Below, one piece after another: positions 1 through 6,661 of a stretch of DNA of 17,407 bases. Location: NCBI GenBank assembly GCA_001799195.1, contig MGSU01000046.1, positions 1 to 17,407 of the forward strand, in the 5' to 3' direction. The position numbers and the translations under genes were made by a program. This stretch comes from Deltaproteobacteria bacterium RIFOXYA12_FULL_61_11 (lineage in GTDB: Bacteria; Bdellovibrionota_F; JAHFAK01; YA12-FULL-61-11). Below the pieces are notes generated by a model that worked only from the letters and a program-made list of their open reading frames with translations, was not told the DNA's origin and did no database searches. The first letter of the stretch is position 1; every line of letters starts with the position of its first letter.

Positions 1-130
1 CGGGCCTGAGCTGGACCCAAACCTCCTCAATGCCCAACCTGGTATTCCCGACCCGCTAGTTTCCGCTTCGCTCTCCTTGTCATCCCACCCATCTCCTGGT
101 ATGCACACTCGAGTGCAAGGCCCGGGAACC

Positions 131-745
131 ATGCTACACTGTCGCTCATCCACCTCTCGAGGGCGCTTCGACCACCTACCGAGCTTGCTCGTTGCAACGG
201 TCCTCCTGTTCTTCCCCAGCCAAGTTTTTCCCGAGGAGGCCTCTACCCCGACCACCTACCTCTGGGAATTCAATCTCTCGGAATTGTTGATGCAGAGTCA
301 GGAATATACCGATAACCTCTTCCCGGATTATGATTCCCGTACGAAACCCTTCCCGGCCATCGGCAAGTTGCTCGGTGTAGAGAGAAAAGTCGGCACAGCG
401 TGGCATCTCGGTGCAAACCTCAGTCTGCCCTTACGGGAGGAACTCATCATTACCGATATGCAACAGCGGACCACCTTCAATTTCAGCAAATCCCTGATTC
501 TTGCCTTCGATCGAATGATCTTGAACCTCCCTATAGGGGTTACCGGTAGTGCGGAACTACGCCCAGCTTTTGGGTTTCTGACCCCTCTCAGTCATCGTTT
601 CGGTACCTACCTCATCCCGCTCGCAACCCTCCGTCTGCGCATCGGGTTCCCCGGAGGTTCCGGCCTCCACTTGGGTCTGGGCTATGCCGGTGTCGTGGTC
701 CGCGGTACTTTCTTCCTTACCCTGGGGATCGGGTATCGCATTTGA
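131..745 (+). CDS. Small exported protein, probably outer-membrane beta-barrel
   Basis: I do not recognise a named family. Starting at the ATG at 131 the product is 204 residues. It has a short basic N-terminus and a hydrophobic stretch (LLVATVLLFF) followed by a likely cleavage region near SQVFPEEA, so it is exported. The mature part shows alternating hydrophobic/polar strands rich in Gly, Leu and Thr and ends in a strand finishing GIGYRI. This resembles small outer-membrane beta-barrels, whose last strand often ends in an aromatic or hydrophobic residue. The frame is open upstream to the window edge, with possible starts at TTG 77 and ATG 101. I chose 131 because it places the hydrophobic core correctly for a signal peptide, though no strong ribosome binding site precedes it. 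The next gene starts about 100 bases downstream in the same direction. Export is fairly sure; the barrel fold is inferred. Confidence 0.6.
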   Translation: MLHCRSSTSRGRFDHLPSLLVATVLLFFPSQVFPEEASTPTTYLWEFNLSELLMQSQEYTDNLFPDYDSRTKPFPAIGKLLGVERKVGTAWHLGANLSLPLREELIITDMQQRTTFNFSKSLILAFDRMILNLPIGVTGSAELRPAFGFLTPLSHRFGTYLIPLATLRLRIGFPGGSGLHLGLGYAGVVVRGTFFLTLGIGYRI

Positions 746-841
746 GGAATGGAAAATCCCCTTGGCCTGCAGGCCCCTCCATGCTACACGGGTTTTGTCC
801 CGATCTGGGTTGCAGTAAACTCGCCCGCAGTGGAGGTCGAA

Positions 842-1411
842 GTGAAACCGCTAACAGCATTGATCACGAAACGCAATGCCATGGAAGAGGAGTTTTTCGC
901 AAAACAAGACAAAGAATTAGTAGCATCACTCCATCGCCGCAACGAGCGAACCGAATTGAAGGCCTACTTGACCAAGGTCCTCGGCATTCAAGATGAGGAA
1001 ATACTCGATGAGTTGCTTGACCTCGGTTTCACTGCCGAAAGTACTGCTGCGCTCGGGTTGATACCGCTGGTCGAGGTTGCCTGGGCCGATGCCGACCTCG
1101 ATTCGAGAGAGAAGAAGCTCATCCTCGAGGCCGCTCGTCAGCAGGGTATTCATGAAGGCAGCTCCGGGTATCGGCTCCTGGCCGGATGGCTCGAACGCCA
1201 ACCCAGCCAACGCCTCTTCACCGTGTGGTACGACTACCTCGATGAATTGCGCAGTGCCATGCCCGAAATCATCCTCGCCGCGCTCAGGCAATCCATTCTC
1301 GTTCGAGCTGCCGAGGTTGCCAAGGTCGCCGGGAGCTTGCTTGGGTTGACCGATCCGATCTCTTCGGAAGAAAAGCGAGTCCTGGCCCGATTGACCGCCG
1401 CGCTCGAGTGA
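842..1411 (+). CDS. TerB-like helical protein
   Basis: The product is 189 residues from GTG 842, chosen because GGAGGT lies four bases upstream (832-837). ATG 881 is an alternative start; the in-frame extension to 749 has no ribosome binding site and looks non-coding. The predicted protein is soluble, all-helical and charged, with no signal peptide. The central part (IPLVEVAWADADLDSREK) matches the pattern of the TerB/tellurite-resistance-like helical superfamily, in which an acidic DxDxxxxE segment follows a helix ending in AWAD and may bind metal. The C-terminal portion (SAMPEIILAALRQSI to the end) continues the helical bundle and ends in a second SSEEKRVLARL helix. Family members are known in stress-related and uncharacterised contexts, and the role here is unknown. 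It is co-oriented with the upstream exported protein and with cdnL downstream, but a 194-base gap with its own AT-rich region separates it from cdnL. Confidence 0.7.
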   Translation: MKPLTALITKRNAMEEEFFAKQDKELVASLHRRNERTELKAYLTKVLGIQDEEILDELLDLGFTAESTAALGLIPLVEVAWADADLDSREKKLILEAARQQGIHEGSSGYRLLAGWLERQPSQRLFTVWYDYLDELRSAMPEIILAALRQSILVRAAEVAKVAGSLLGLTDPISSEEKRVLARLTAALE

Positions 1412-1424
1412 GCGAGCGGTCGTT
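1398..1424 (+). terminator. Weak hairpin overlapping the end of the TerB-like gene
   Basis: CCGC (1398-1401) and CTC (1403-1405) can pair with GAG (1410-1412) and GCGG (1416-1419) around the stop codon. The sequence TCGTTT follows. The stem is short and interrupted and there is no real T-run, so this is only a possible weak terminator. Confidence 0.2.
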
Positions 1425-1440
1425 TCACTGCGCCTGCCTC

Positions 1441-1480
1441 TTGTATTATATTGAATAACAATAATATTGTTGGTTTTTCC
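1441..1480 (+). promoter_or_regulatory. AT-rich promoter region with palindrome upstream of cdnL
   Basis: This is the most AT-rich block in a GC-rich window. It contains TTGTAT (1441-1446) spaced 18 bases from TATTGT (1465-1470), a poor but plausible sigma-70-like pair. Overlapping the -10 candidate is a palindrome, AACAAT-AAT-ATTGTT (1457-1471), which could be an operator or a chance result of base composition. The position 135-165 bases before the cdnL start fits a promoter with a long leader. Confidence 0.4.
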
Positions 1481-1525
1481 GGGGTGTAGTCTTCGCCTAG
1501 AGGCGGGGAGTAGTCGTTGACAGAG

Positions 1526-1551
1526 GGAGAGGAGTCGTGCTACTCCTTTCC
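1526..1551 (+). promoter_or_regulatory. Strong hairpin in the cdnL leader
   Basis: Bases 1526-1535 (GGAGAGGAGT) pair with 1542-1551 (ACTCCTTTCC), giving ten pairs including one G-T wobble around the six-base loop CGTGCT. No T-run follows, so it does not look like an intrinsic terminator. It lies 43 bases before the cdnL ribosome binding site. A smaller hairpin CGCC-TAGA-GGCG sits just upstream (1494-1505 region). The 5' arm is purine-rich and resembles a Shine-Dalgarno sequence, so the structure may affect translation or transcript stability. Confidence 0.45.
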
Positions 1552-1605
1552 GACTTCCGATCTGGCGATGCCGGTGCCAGGATCAAAAACCGGCGGAGGT
1601 GATGG

Positions 1606-2094
1606 GTGGGTACAACGTTCGAAGTCGGCGAAAAAGCGGTTTACCCCGCTCATGGGGTGGGAGAGATCCTCGAGATCGAGACCAAGGAGATCGCCGGCAA
1701 GAAGATGGAGTTCTACATTCTCAACATCCTCGATAAAGACATGACCATCATGGTTCCTGTCGAGAAAGCGGAAGAGGTCGGTCTGCGCAAGATCATCGTC
1801 GAGGATGACGTGCGCAAGGTCTACGATATCCTGCGCGAGCGCGGCACGAAGATGGACATTTCCGCCTGGAATAAACGGTACCGGGCTTACCTGCAGAAGA
1901 TCAAGACCGGTTCGGTTTTCGAGATTGCCGAGGTCTTGCGCGATCTCTTCGTGCTGAAGAAGGAAAAAACCCTCTCCTTTGGCGAGAAGAAAATGTTGGA
2001 GACTGCCCGCGACCTGCTCAAGAAAGAAATCTCCATTTCCAAACAGGTCGAAGAAGCCCAGATCGAGCGTGATTTCACCCAGATCTTCGGCTGA
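1606..2094 (+). CDS. cdnL: CdnL/CarD-family RNA polymerase-binding regulator
   Basis: This is a 162-residue protein of the CarD_CdnL_TRCF family. These proteins bind the RNA polymerase beta subunit and stabilise the open promoter complex, especially at rRNA promoters. The N-terminal Tudor-like RNA polymerase-interacting domain spans about residues 1-65 (EVGEKAVYPAHGVGEI, FYILNI, MIMVPV-like strands). The C-terminal helical DNA-binding domain follows. It carries Trp88 (in SAWNKRYRAYL), at the same number as the promoter-contacting Trp of Myxococcus CdnL, and the family signature KIKTGSVFEIAEVLRDL. The length equals the family norm. The start is GTG 1606 with GGAGGT five bases upstream (1595-1600). 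The ATG at 1602 is out of frame. The gene sits alone behind a long structured leader. The convergent minus-strand gene ends 164 bases downstream and I see no clear terminator between them. Identification is secure from the sequence pattern. Confidence 0.95.
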   Translation: MGTTFEVGEKAVYPAHGVGEILEIETKEIAGKKMEFYILNILDKDMTIMVPVEKAEEVGLRKIIVEDDVRKVYDILRERGTKMDISAWNKRYRAYLQKIKTGSVFEIAEVLRDLFVLKKEKTLSFGEKKMLETARDLLKKEISISKQVEEAQIERDFTQIFG

Positions 2095-2258
2095 TTTCCT
2101 CTTCACCTCCCCCCTGTGGCACTGCATCCCCCAAGGACAAAGAGGGTACCTACCATTCGAGTTCCCTCTAACTGGTAGAGGACCGAAGCACCACCAGGTT
2201 GTCCGGGGATGAGTTGGCAGGGGATCGAGACGGGAAGAGGGGGGGCTCTGACCAGTTG

Positions 2259-3683
2259 TCAGTTGGCGCCGGTTTGCTCGGACAGGAACTCGGTCGGGCT
2301 CTGATCCGCGTTGGATGCCTCGTCGGTCGAGAGTCCCGGTCCGCTCTGGAATACGGGCTGTACATCGGTTGTGAGGGGGGGCTCAGGTCCTATCGGACAC
2401 GCAGCGCCGGCCTTACCTACCTTGGTCACCTGTTGCAGGCCCCAATTGGTCTTACGGAAACCGCGGGGCATGTCGTCGAGCAGTTTGCACTGGGCTGGAT
2501 CTTGGGGGAAGGCCGGGCCTCCAGCTTTTGCCTGACAGATGGGTTCCTGGGGGGTCTGATTGCACAACGAGCACATGGCCCGCAACAGCTGGATGGTACA
2601 GGTCCTCTTCATGCCAATGATGGCTGCGGTATTACCTTTGAGGGCTTGGACCTCTGCTTGGACCCGCGGGAAGCGAGACCCTTTGTTGATATTGACCTGT
2701 TCCAAGGTGTCGGTGAGTGTGGGACAACCTTTACCCTTGAAATTGAGAACCGCCTGATGGATTTCCAGGACCTTGCCGAGCTCGATCGGAATTTCTTTGG
2801 TCCCGTTGTACTTGACCGCGCGGGCCGCCCAGAGGAACTCTTGCAAGGACTGACGGTCTACGCTGTCCTTGCCGCCAGAAAACCAGTGAACCAGGCCGGT
2901 AAGGGTTCTTTTATCCAGGTGGCTCAGGGCGCCGTCCTGATGGGACATCTCGAAGGCGAGGTCCCGGGCGAAGTGCTTGGCGTCCAGGGGATGCTGCCAA
3001 TCGAAGGAACTGATCTTCCATTCGTCCTCGACTTGTTTGAAGGCCCAATCAAAACGAGCGGGGTCCAATTTTCCTTCAACGGTGTACCGGGTGAAGGTCT
3101 GCGCTGTTGGGGCGTTCATCCCATAGTCACCATTGTAATAGCCGTGGAAAGTCTTCATCGTGGTCTGGAGGTCCCGAGCGGTCACTCCCTGGGGATTCGC
3201 GTGTTCGAGGGATTGGATGAGCGCGAGCGCCCGTCCGTGTCCTGCACTCATACCTCCCCCATGAACGGCCGGATGCATGGTGAACAATCCCGCCGCCCGA
3301 TCGAGCACCGTCACCGTGGCGGGAGTATGGTCAGCTCTGCCCGAGAATTGGGAATAGGCCAAGATACGCATATCGGCAGCTCGGGGATCCGTGGTCGTCA
3401 GGGCATTCCATTCTGTGGCCTGTTCAGGGCTGAACCCGAGCACATAATGGGTTTTGGTGAGGGGATTCACCACGTCTTTGCCGTGGTCGAAGACGAACTT
3501 CTGCATGCGCTCGCCGGGGGTCGCATCCCAGCGCCATGCAAGATAAGGATTGCTGCGGGCATGCTTGCCGATGGCTTCGTCGAACTCGAACCCTGCCAAA
3601 GGGTTGTTATCGATCTTGGCGTTGGCGGCCGTAGCCAGGGCAAGACAAACGAATAAGAAAAAGAACCTGGAATTGGTGTGCAT
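2259..3683 (-). CDS. Secreted Cys-containing protein of unknown function
   Basis: The product is 474 residues from the ATG at 3683 (minus strand), preceded by GAGGAGG with good spacing. A classic type-I signal peptide (MHTNSRFFFLFVCLALATAANA) has a likely Ala-x-Ala cleavage after residue 22, so the protein is periplasmic or secreted. A longer reading frame extends upstream to 3881, but the signal peptide and ribosome binding site fix the start. I recognise no family. The middle region is rich in aromatic and His residues, with a Gly/His patch (HPAVHGGGMSAGHGRA). Seven Cys cluster in the C-terminal 150 residues (CTIQLLRAMCSLC, then three more), which suggests disulfides or metal binding. The last 60 residues are Pro/Ser/Thr-rich and probably disordered. 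The 485-codon frame on the opposite strand is taken as a shadow because it lacks a start signal and a plausible protein composition. Confidence 0.8.
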   Translation of the reverse strand: MHTNSRFFFLFVCLALATAANAKIDNNPLAGFEFDEAIGKHARSNPYLAWRWDATPGERMQKFVFDHGKDVVNPLTKTHYVLGFSPEQATEWNALTTTDPRAADMRILAYSQFSGRADHTPATVTVLDRAAGLFTMHPAVHGGGMSAGHGRALALIQSLEHANPQGVTARDLQTTMKTFHGYYNGDYGMNAPTAQTFTRYTVEGKLDPARFDWAFKQVEDEWKISSFDWQHPLDAKHFARDLAFEMSHQDGALSHLDKRTLTGLVHWFSGGKDSVDRQSLQEFLWAARAVKYNGTKEIPIELGKVLEIHQAVLNFKGKGCPTLTDTLEQVNINKGSRFPRVQAEVQALKGNTAAIIGMKRTCTIQLLRAMCSLCNQTPQEPICQAKAGGPAFPQDPAQCKLLDDMPRGFRKTNWGLQQVTKVGKAGAACPIGPEPPLTTDVQPVFQSGPGLSTDEASNADQSPTEFLSEQTGAN

Positions 3684-3825
3684 CTCCCCCTCCTCGCGTT
3701 GAACCCCACGATGGGTCAAGAAACCCTGAACTCGCTTCTTCCCATAGCATACCGGGGGCGATTGGTCCAGCACTGCGATGCTGTCGTCGTGAGCATGTCC
3801 GGCAAGGTCGGATTTCGATCCATGC

Positions 3826-3860
3826 TTGACATTCAGTGGGTAGTGGTCGAGCATGATCAC
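3826..3860 (+). promoter_or_regulatory. Possible promoter for the zinc-knuckle protein gene
   Basis: A perfect TTGACA hexamer lies at 3826-3831, about 120 bases before the ATG at 3952. The -10 partner is poor: GAGCAT at a 17-base spacing, or CATGAT at 20 bases. The divergent gap 3684-3951 must hold promoters for both flanking genes, but this is the only -35-like element I can point to. Confidence 0.25.
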
Positions 3861-3951
3861 GCTTGAAACGGGCGCGGGCAACCAACGAGGCCGAGGACCC
3901 GAGCTGACGCGAGGTTCATCTCAGTAGTCCACATTCGCGGAGGATCCTTCG

Positions 3952-4479
3952 ATGAGTAAGAAGATGAATATCTTCATGGCTGTGGTCGAAATGGCAATGG
4001 ACGAAGCCAGGAACAAGATCAAACAGAACCCTACCCTTAGAGAACTCATTGAGACCGCGAGTGCTCGCATTCCCGTTGTCGGGGGAATGATCAAGGACTA
4101 CCTCGAACTGAACGAGTACCAAGCATATGATGCGGCTACCGACTTCGATCAGGAGGAGGATAACCCTTCGTATGACCACCATGGTGCACAGGATACTATG
4201 GTCCTGCCTGCGGATGCGGGAACCGCTGAAGCAGCCGTCGCAAAGGTGAAAGACCAACCCTGCAAGGTCGACGGTTGCGACAAGAAAAGCGTGTACAGCG
4301 TTGGCTTCTGCCGCACCCACTATCAGAAGTACCGGCGGGGTACTATCGATGAACAGGGAAACGCTGTGCTTAAGGTGGAAAAACCCATTGGCAGGAAAAA
4401 GCCCACTGCCTCCTCGAAATCTCTGTCCAAGGGCAAGAAAGTTACCACCAAAGCCAAGACACCCGCAGCCGGGGGTTGA
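3952..4479 (+). CDS. Small protein with Cys/His zinc-knuckle-like motif and lysine-rich tail
   Basis: The product is 175 residues from ATG 3952, with GGAGG eight bases upstream. There is no signal peptide. Three parts are visible. Residues 1-60 form a predicted helical region (MNIFMAVVEMAMDEARNKIK, then ARIPVVGGMIKDYLEL). Residues 60-100 are acidic. Around residues 103-127 the motif CKVDGC, eleven residues, then CRTHYQKYRRG gives C-x4-C-x11-C-x2-H. This pattern resembles the short zinc-binding knuckles (CxxxGC...GxCxxHYxxxRR) found in WRKY19-like and phage/HNH-associated proteins. The last 35 residues are rich in Lys, Ser, Thr, Ala and Pro (KGKKVTTKAKTPAAGG), like histone-H1-type nucleic-acid-binding tails. 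Nucleic-acid binding is inferred, not shown. The gene lies between a divergent secreted protein and a LysM protein, which does not clarify its role. Confidence 0.75.
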   Translation: MSKKMNIFMAVVEMAMDEARNKIKQNPTLRELIETASARIPVVGGMIKDYLELNEYQAYDAATDFDQEEDNPSYDHHGAQDTMVLPADAGTAEAAVAKVKDQPCKVDGCDKKSVYSVGFCRTHYQKYRRGTIDEQGNAVLKVEKPIGRKKPTASSKSLSKGKKVTTKAKTPAAGG

Positions 4480-4608
4480 GGTTCCTAGGCCGAATGGTCT
4501 TAGCTGCTTCAGTCTTCTGCCACCGTTGTTCGCCATTTCTCGATTTCCGATAATCCCACGATGGTACGGTGACGAAGAACTGCAGCCTCAGCGCCAGGGA
4601 GATGCAGG

Positions 4609-5541
4609 ATGACCATCATCAAGACCAAGCACCGGTACCTCTTCATCGAACGAAAACCCTGGTGGAAGAGAAACCTGGGTTGGATCCTACTGCTGCTTGC
4701 GCTTCCCCCCGTGGCGATCAAGTTTGGTCTCCTGGCTTCGTGCGCCGACTTCCTCGGTCTCAGCCCTCAGTATCGACAATTCGAGTCTCTGCATCCTCTC
4801 TTCGAACCCTGGGAATCTTCCTTCACTGAACCATCGCTCGAACGAGGGCACCTACCCCAGCACAGCGTGGACCAACCGCAACGAGCAGCGAGCCCTGAAG
4901 CCGAAGGGAAGGAAACCCCCGATCCAACCCTCACTATCTCCGACAATGCCGTCTCAATACCTCCCACGGCAACGGTCGAGGGTACACAGAGTGCGGACCC
5001 TTCCTCGATAGAGACTATACCCGCAGGAAACAGGGACCTTGGCCCGTTTCCTCCCGAGGTTGCTCCACCAACCAGGAAGCCCGGCACGAGCGAAGGCCCT
5101 ACCGACAAGAGTGCCCAGCCATCAAAAACTGCTGCGCCCTTGCAGCAGCAAGTCGAGCATCCGGTCGATCTCTTCGCGCTTCGGCATTTCTGCTCCCTCG
5201 GAGCTGCCTTCGATACCCTCAATGAAACCTTGCCGACGCTGGAAATCAACGGTCACCCCTGGCTGCCGGCCTCCAGTACCCTCATACTCCCAGCAGAACA
5301 TCAACTGTGTTATCAGCGCTTCCTTGCCGAGCGGTGTCTCGTTGTCGATTACGAGGTGAAGAAGGGGGATCACCTGACCGCGATCTCTCTTTACTACAAT
5401 ATTCCCTTTAACTATGTGATCGATCTGAACCATTTCTCCAACGCGAATGTGTTGCTGATAGGCCAAAAAATCAAACTCCCGTGTTTACCTGCGGATTACC
5501 AGGGTCCCAACTCGGCCGGGGATACCCAGCAGCAAGAATGA
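4609..5541 (+). CDS. Membrane-anchored LysM-domain protein
   Basis: The product is 310 residues from ATG 4609, with AGGGAG seven bases upstream. A basic N-terminus (residues 1-22) precedes one membrane segment (about 23-43, WILLLLALPPVAIKFGLLA), so the rest probably faces the periplasm. Residues 70-185 are a Pro/Ser/Thr/Glu-rich linker able to span part of the cell wall. Residues 247-291 form a clear LysM domain: YEVKKGDHLTAIS, then IPFNYVIDLN, then LLIGQKIKLP. LysM domains bind N-acetylglucosamine chains of peptidoglycan. Residues 189-227 (LRHFCSLGAAFDTLNETL to LILP) resemble a second, degenerate LysM. No catalytic domain follows, so it is more likely a structural or targeting protein than a hydrolase. 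gpsA starts 61 bases downstream in the same direction, which suggests co-transcription. Confidence 0.85.
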   Translation: MTIIKTKHRYLFIERKPWWKRNLGWILLLLALPPVAIKFGLLASCADFLGLSPQYRQFESLHPLFEPWESSFTEPSLERGHLPQHSVDQPQRAASPEAEGKETPDPTLTISDNAVSIPPTATVEGTQSADPSSIETIPAGNRDLGPFPPEVAPPTRKPGTSEGPTDKSAQPSKTAAPLQQQVEHPVDLFALRHFCSLGAAFDTLNETLPTLEINGHPWLPASSTLILPAEHQLCYQRFLAERCLVVDYEVKKGDHLTAISLYYNIPFNYVIDLNHFSNANVLLIGQKIKLPCLPADYQGPNSAGDTQQQE

Positions 5542-5602
5542 CGACCTCGGTCGCAACGATGACATCCAATCCAGAGCTCGTAGTCCTGACCCGGAGGAAA
5601 GC

Positions 5603-6607
5603 ATGAAGATCGGCTTGCTTGGTGCGGGTAGTTGGGGGACGGCCTTGGCTCAACTCTTGGCGGAAAATGGACATGAGATCCTGCTGTGGTGTTATGAACC
5701 CGAAGTCGCACATGAGTTGAACCACGACCACACAAACCGGACCTATTTGCCGGATATCTCCTTGGTATCGACTGTGCGAGCGACGATCGAACTCGAGGAG
5801 GTCGCCCTCTGGGGTCCGGTCGTGGTCTCCGTGCTACCCTCGCACGTCGTTCGTCCGATCTATCGCCAGCTTGCTCCCTATCTCCGGCCTGAACACTCCA
5901 TCATTTCGTGTACCAAGGGTATCGAGAATGGTAGCCTTGCTTTGATGCACCAGGTCATTGCGGAATTCTTTCCCTGGAACGAGCGCATCCTGGCCCTCTC
6001 GGGACCAAGTTTCGCCGCAGAAGTCGTCAGGCACAAACCGACGGCTGTCGTCATTGCTTCCCCCAATCTGGTCCTCGGGCACGAAGTCCAACAAATCTTT
6101 GCCACGCCGTGGTTCAGAACCTATTTCAATCCGGATCTCCTCGGTGTGGAACTCTGTGGAGCCCTGAAGAATGTCATGGCCATCGCCTCGGGCATGGTCA
6201 TCGGAGCAGAACTCGGTGTCAATGCCATGGCCGCACTGATTACTCGCGGCCTCCATGAGCTCACCCAACTGGGGTTACAGCTCGGTGCCAGGGCCGAGAC
6301 CTTTTCCGGTCTCTCCGGGATGGGGGACCTCATACTCACGTGTACCGGCACTCTCAGCCGCAATCGCGGGGTAGGTGTCCGTATCGGTCAAGGAGAGAGC
6401 CTCTCCGACATTCTCGCAAGTATGACCATGGTCGCCGAGGGGGTCCAAACCACCCGGTCGGCGAGAGACCTAGCGCACCGTGAAGGCATCGAGATGCCGA
6501 TCGTCGAGCAAGTATTCCAGGTACTTCACGAAAACAAGAGTTTGCGCCAGGGGCTTGCCGAGCTCATGGTCCGGCGGCTGCGGGATGAAGGCGGTTCGCG
6601 TTGTTGA
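5603..6607 (+). CDS. gpsA: NAD(P)+-dependent glycerol-3-phosphate dehydrogenase
   Basis: This is a 334-residue cytosolic enzyme that reduces dihydroxyacetone phosphate to sn-glycerol 3-phosphate, the backbone for phospholipid synthesis. The length matches the family. An N-terminal Rossmann domain carries the GxGxxG dinucleotide motif GLLGAGSWGTA (residues 4-14). Lys105 in SCTKGIE and Lys189 in GALKNVMAIASG correspond to the two conserved active-site lysines. LSGPSFAAEV (132-141) and GLSGMGDLILTCTG (236-249), followed by SRNRGVGVRIG, are hallmark GpsA segments. VAEGVQTTRSA (278-288) is the conserved C-terminal motif. The start at ATG 5603 has GGAGG five bases upstream. It follows the LysM gene by 61 bases and probably shares its transcript. 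The downstream neighbour is convergent. Nothing about the sequence is unusual, and the assignment is secure. Confidence 0.97.
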   Translation: MKIGLLGAGSWGTALAQLLAENGHEILLWCYEPEVAHELNHDHTNRTYLPDISLVSTVRATIELEEVALWGPVVVSVLPSHVVRPIYRQLAPYLRPEHSIISCTKGIENGSLALMHQVIAEFFPWNERILALSGPSFAAEVVRHKPTAVVIASPNLVLGHEVQQIFATPWFRTYFNPDLLGVELCGALKNVMAIASGMVIGAELGVNAMAALITRGLHELTQLGLQLGARAETFSGLSGMGDLILTCTGTLSRNRGVGVRIGQGESLSDILASMTMVAEGVQTTRSARDLAHREGIEMPIVEQVFQVLHENKSLRQGLAELMVRRLRDEGGSRC

Positions 6608-6620
6608 CCCGTTCCCGGGT
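6607..6620 (+). terminator. Short hairpin between convergent genes
   Basis: ACCCG (6607-6611) pairs perfectly with CGGGT (6616-6620) around a TTCC loop. It begins at the last base of gpsA, in the 54-base gap before the convergent Fe-S gene ends. There is no T-run on either strand, so any termination function is weakly supported. Confidence 0.25.
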
Positions 6621-6661
6621 GTACTCGGAAAAGCTCGGTGGTAGGCCCTGCGCCGGTTGCC

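Noticed and set aside
1-59. Possible tail of an upstream gene in frame 3 ending at TAG 57-59
   Set aside because: The 18 residues visible (GLSWTQTSSMPNLVFPTR) are too few to judge; they could be a real C-terminus, but nothing in the window supports it.
2199-3656. 485-codon open frame on the plus strand opposite the secreted protein
   Set aside because: It begins without a ribosome binding site and has no recognisable domain. The minus strand has a textbook signal peptide and Shine-Dalgarno, so this is a shadow frame kept open by GC-rich codon use.
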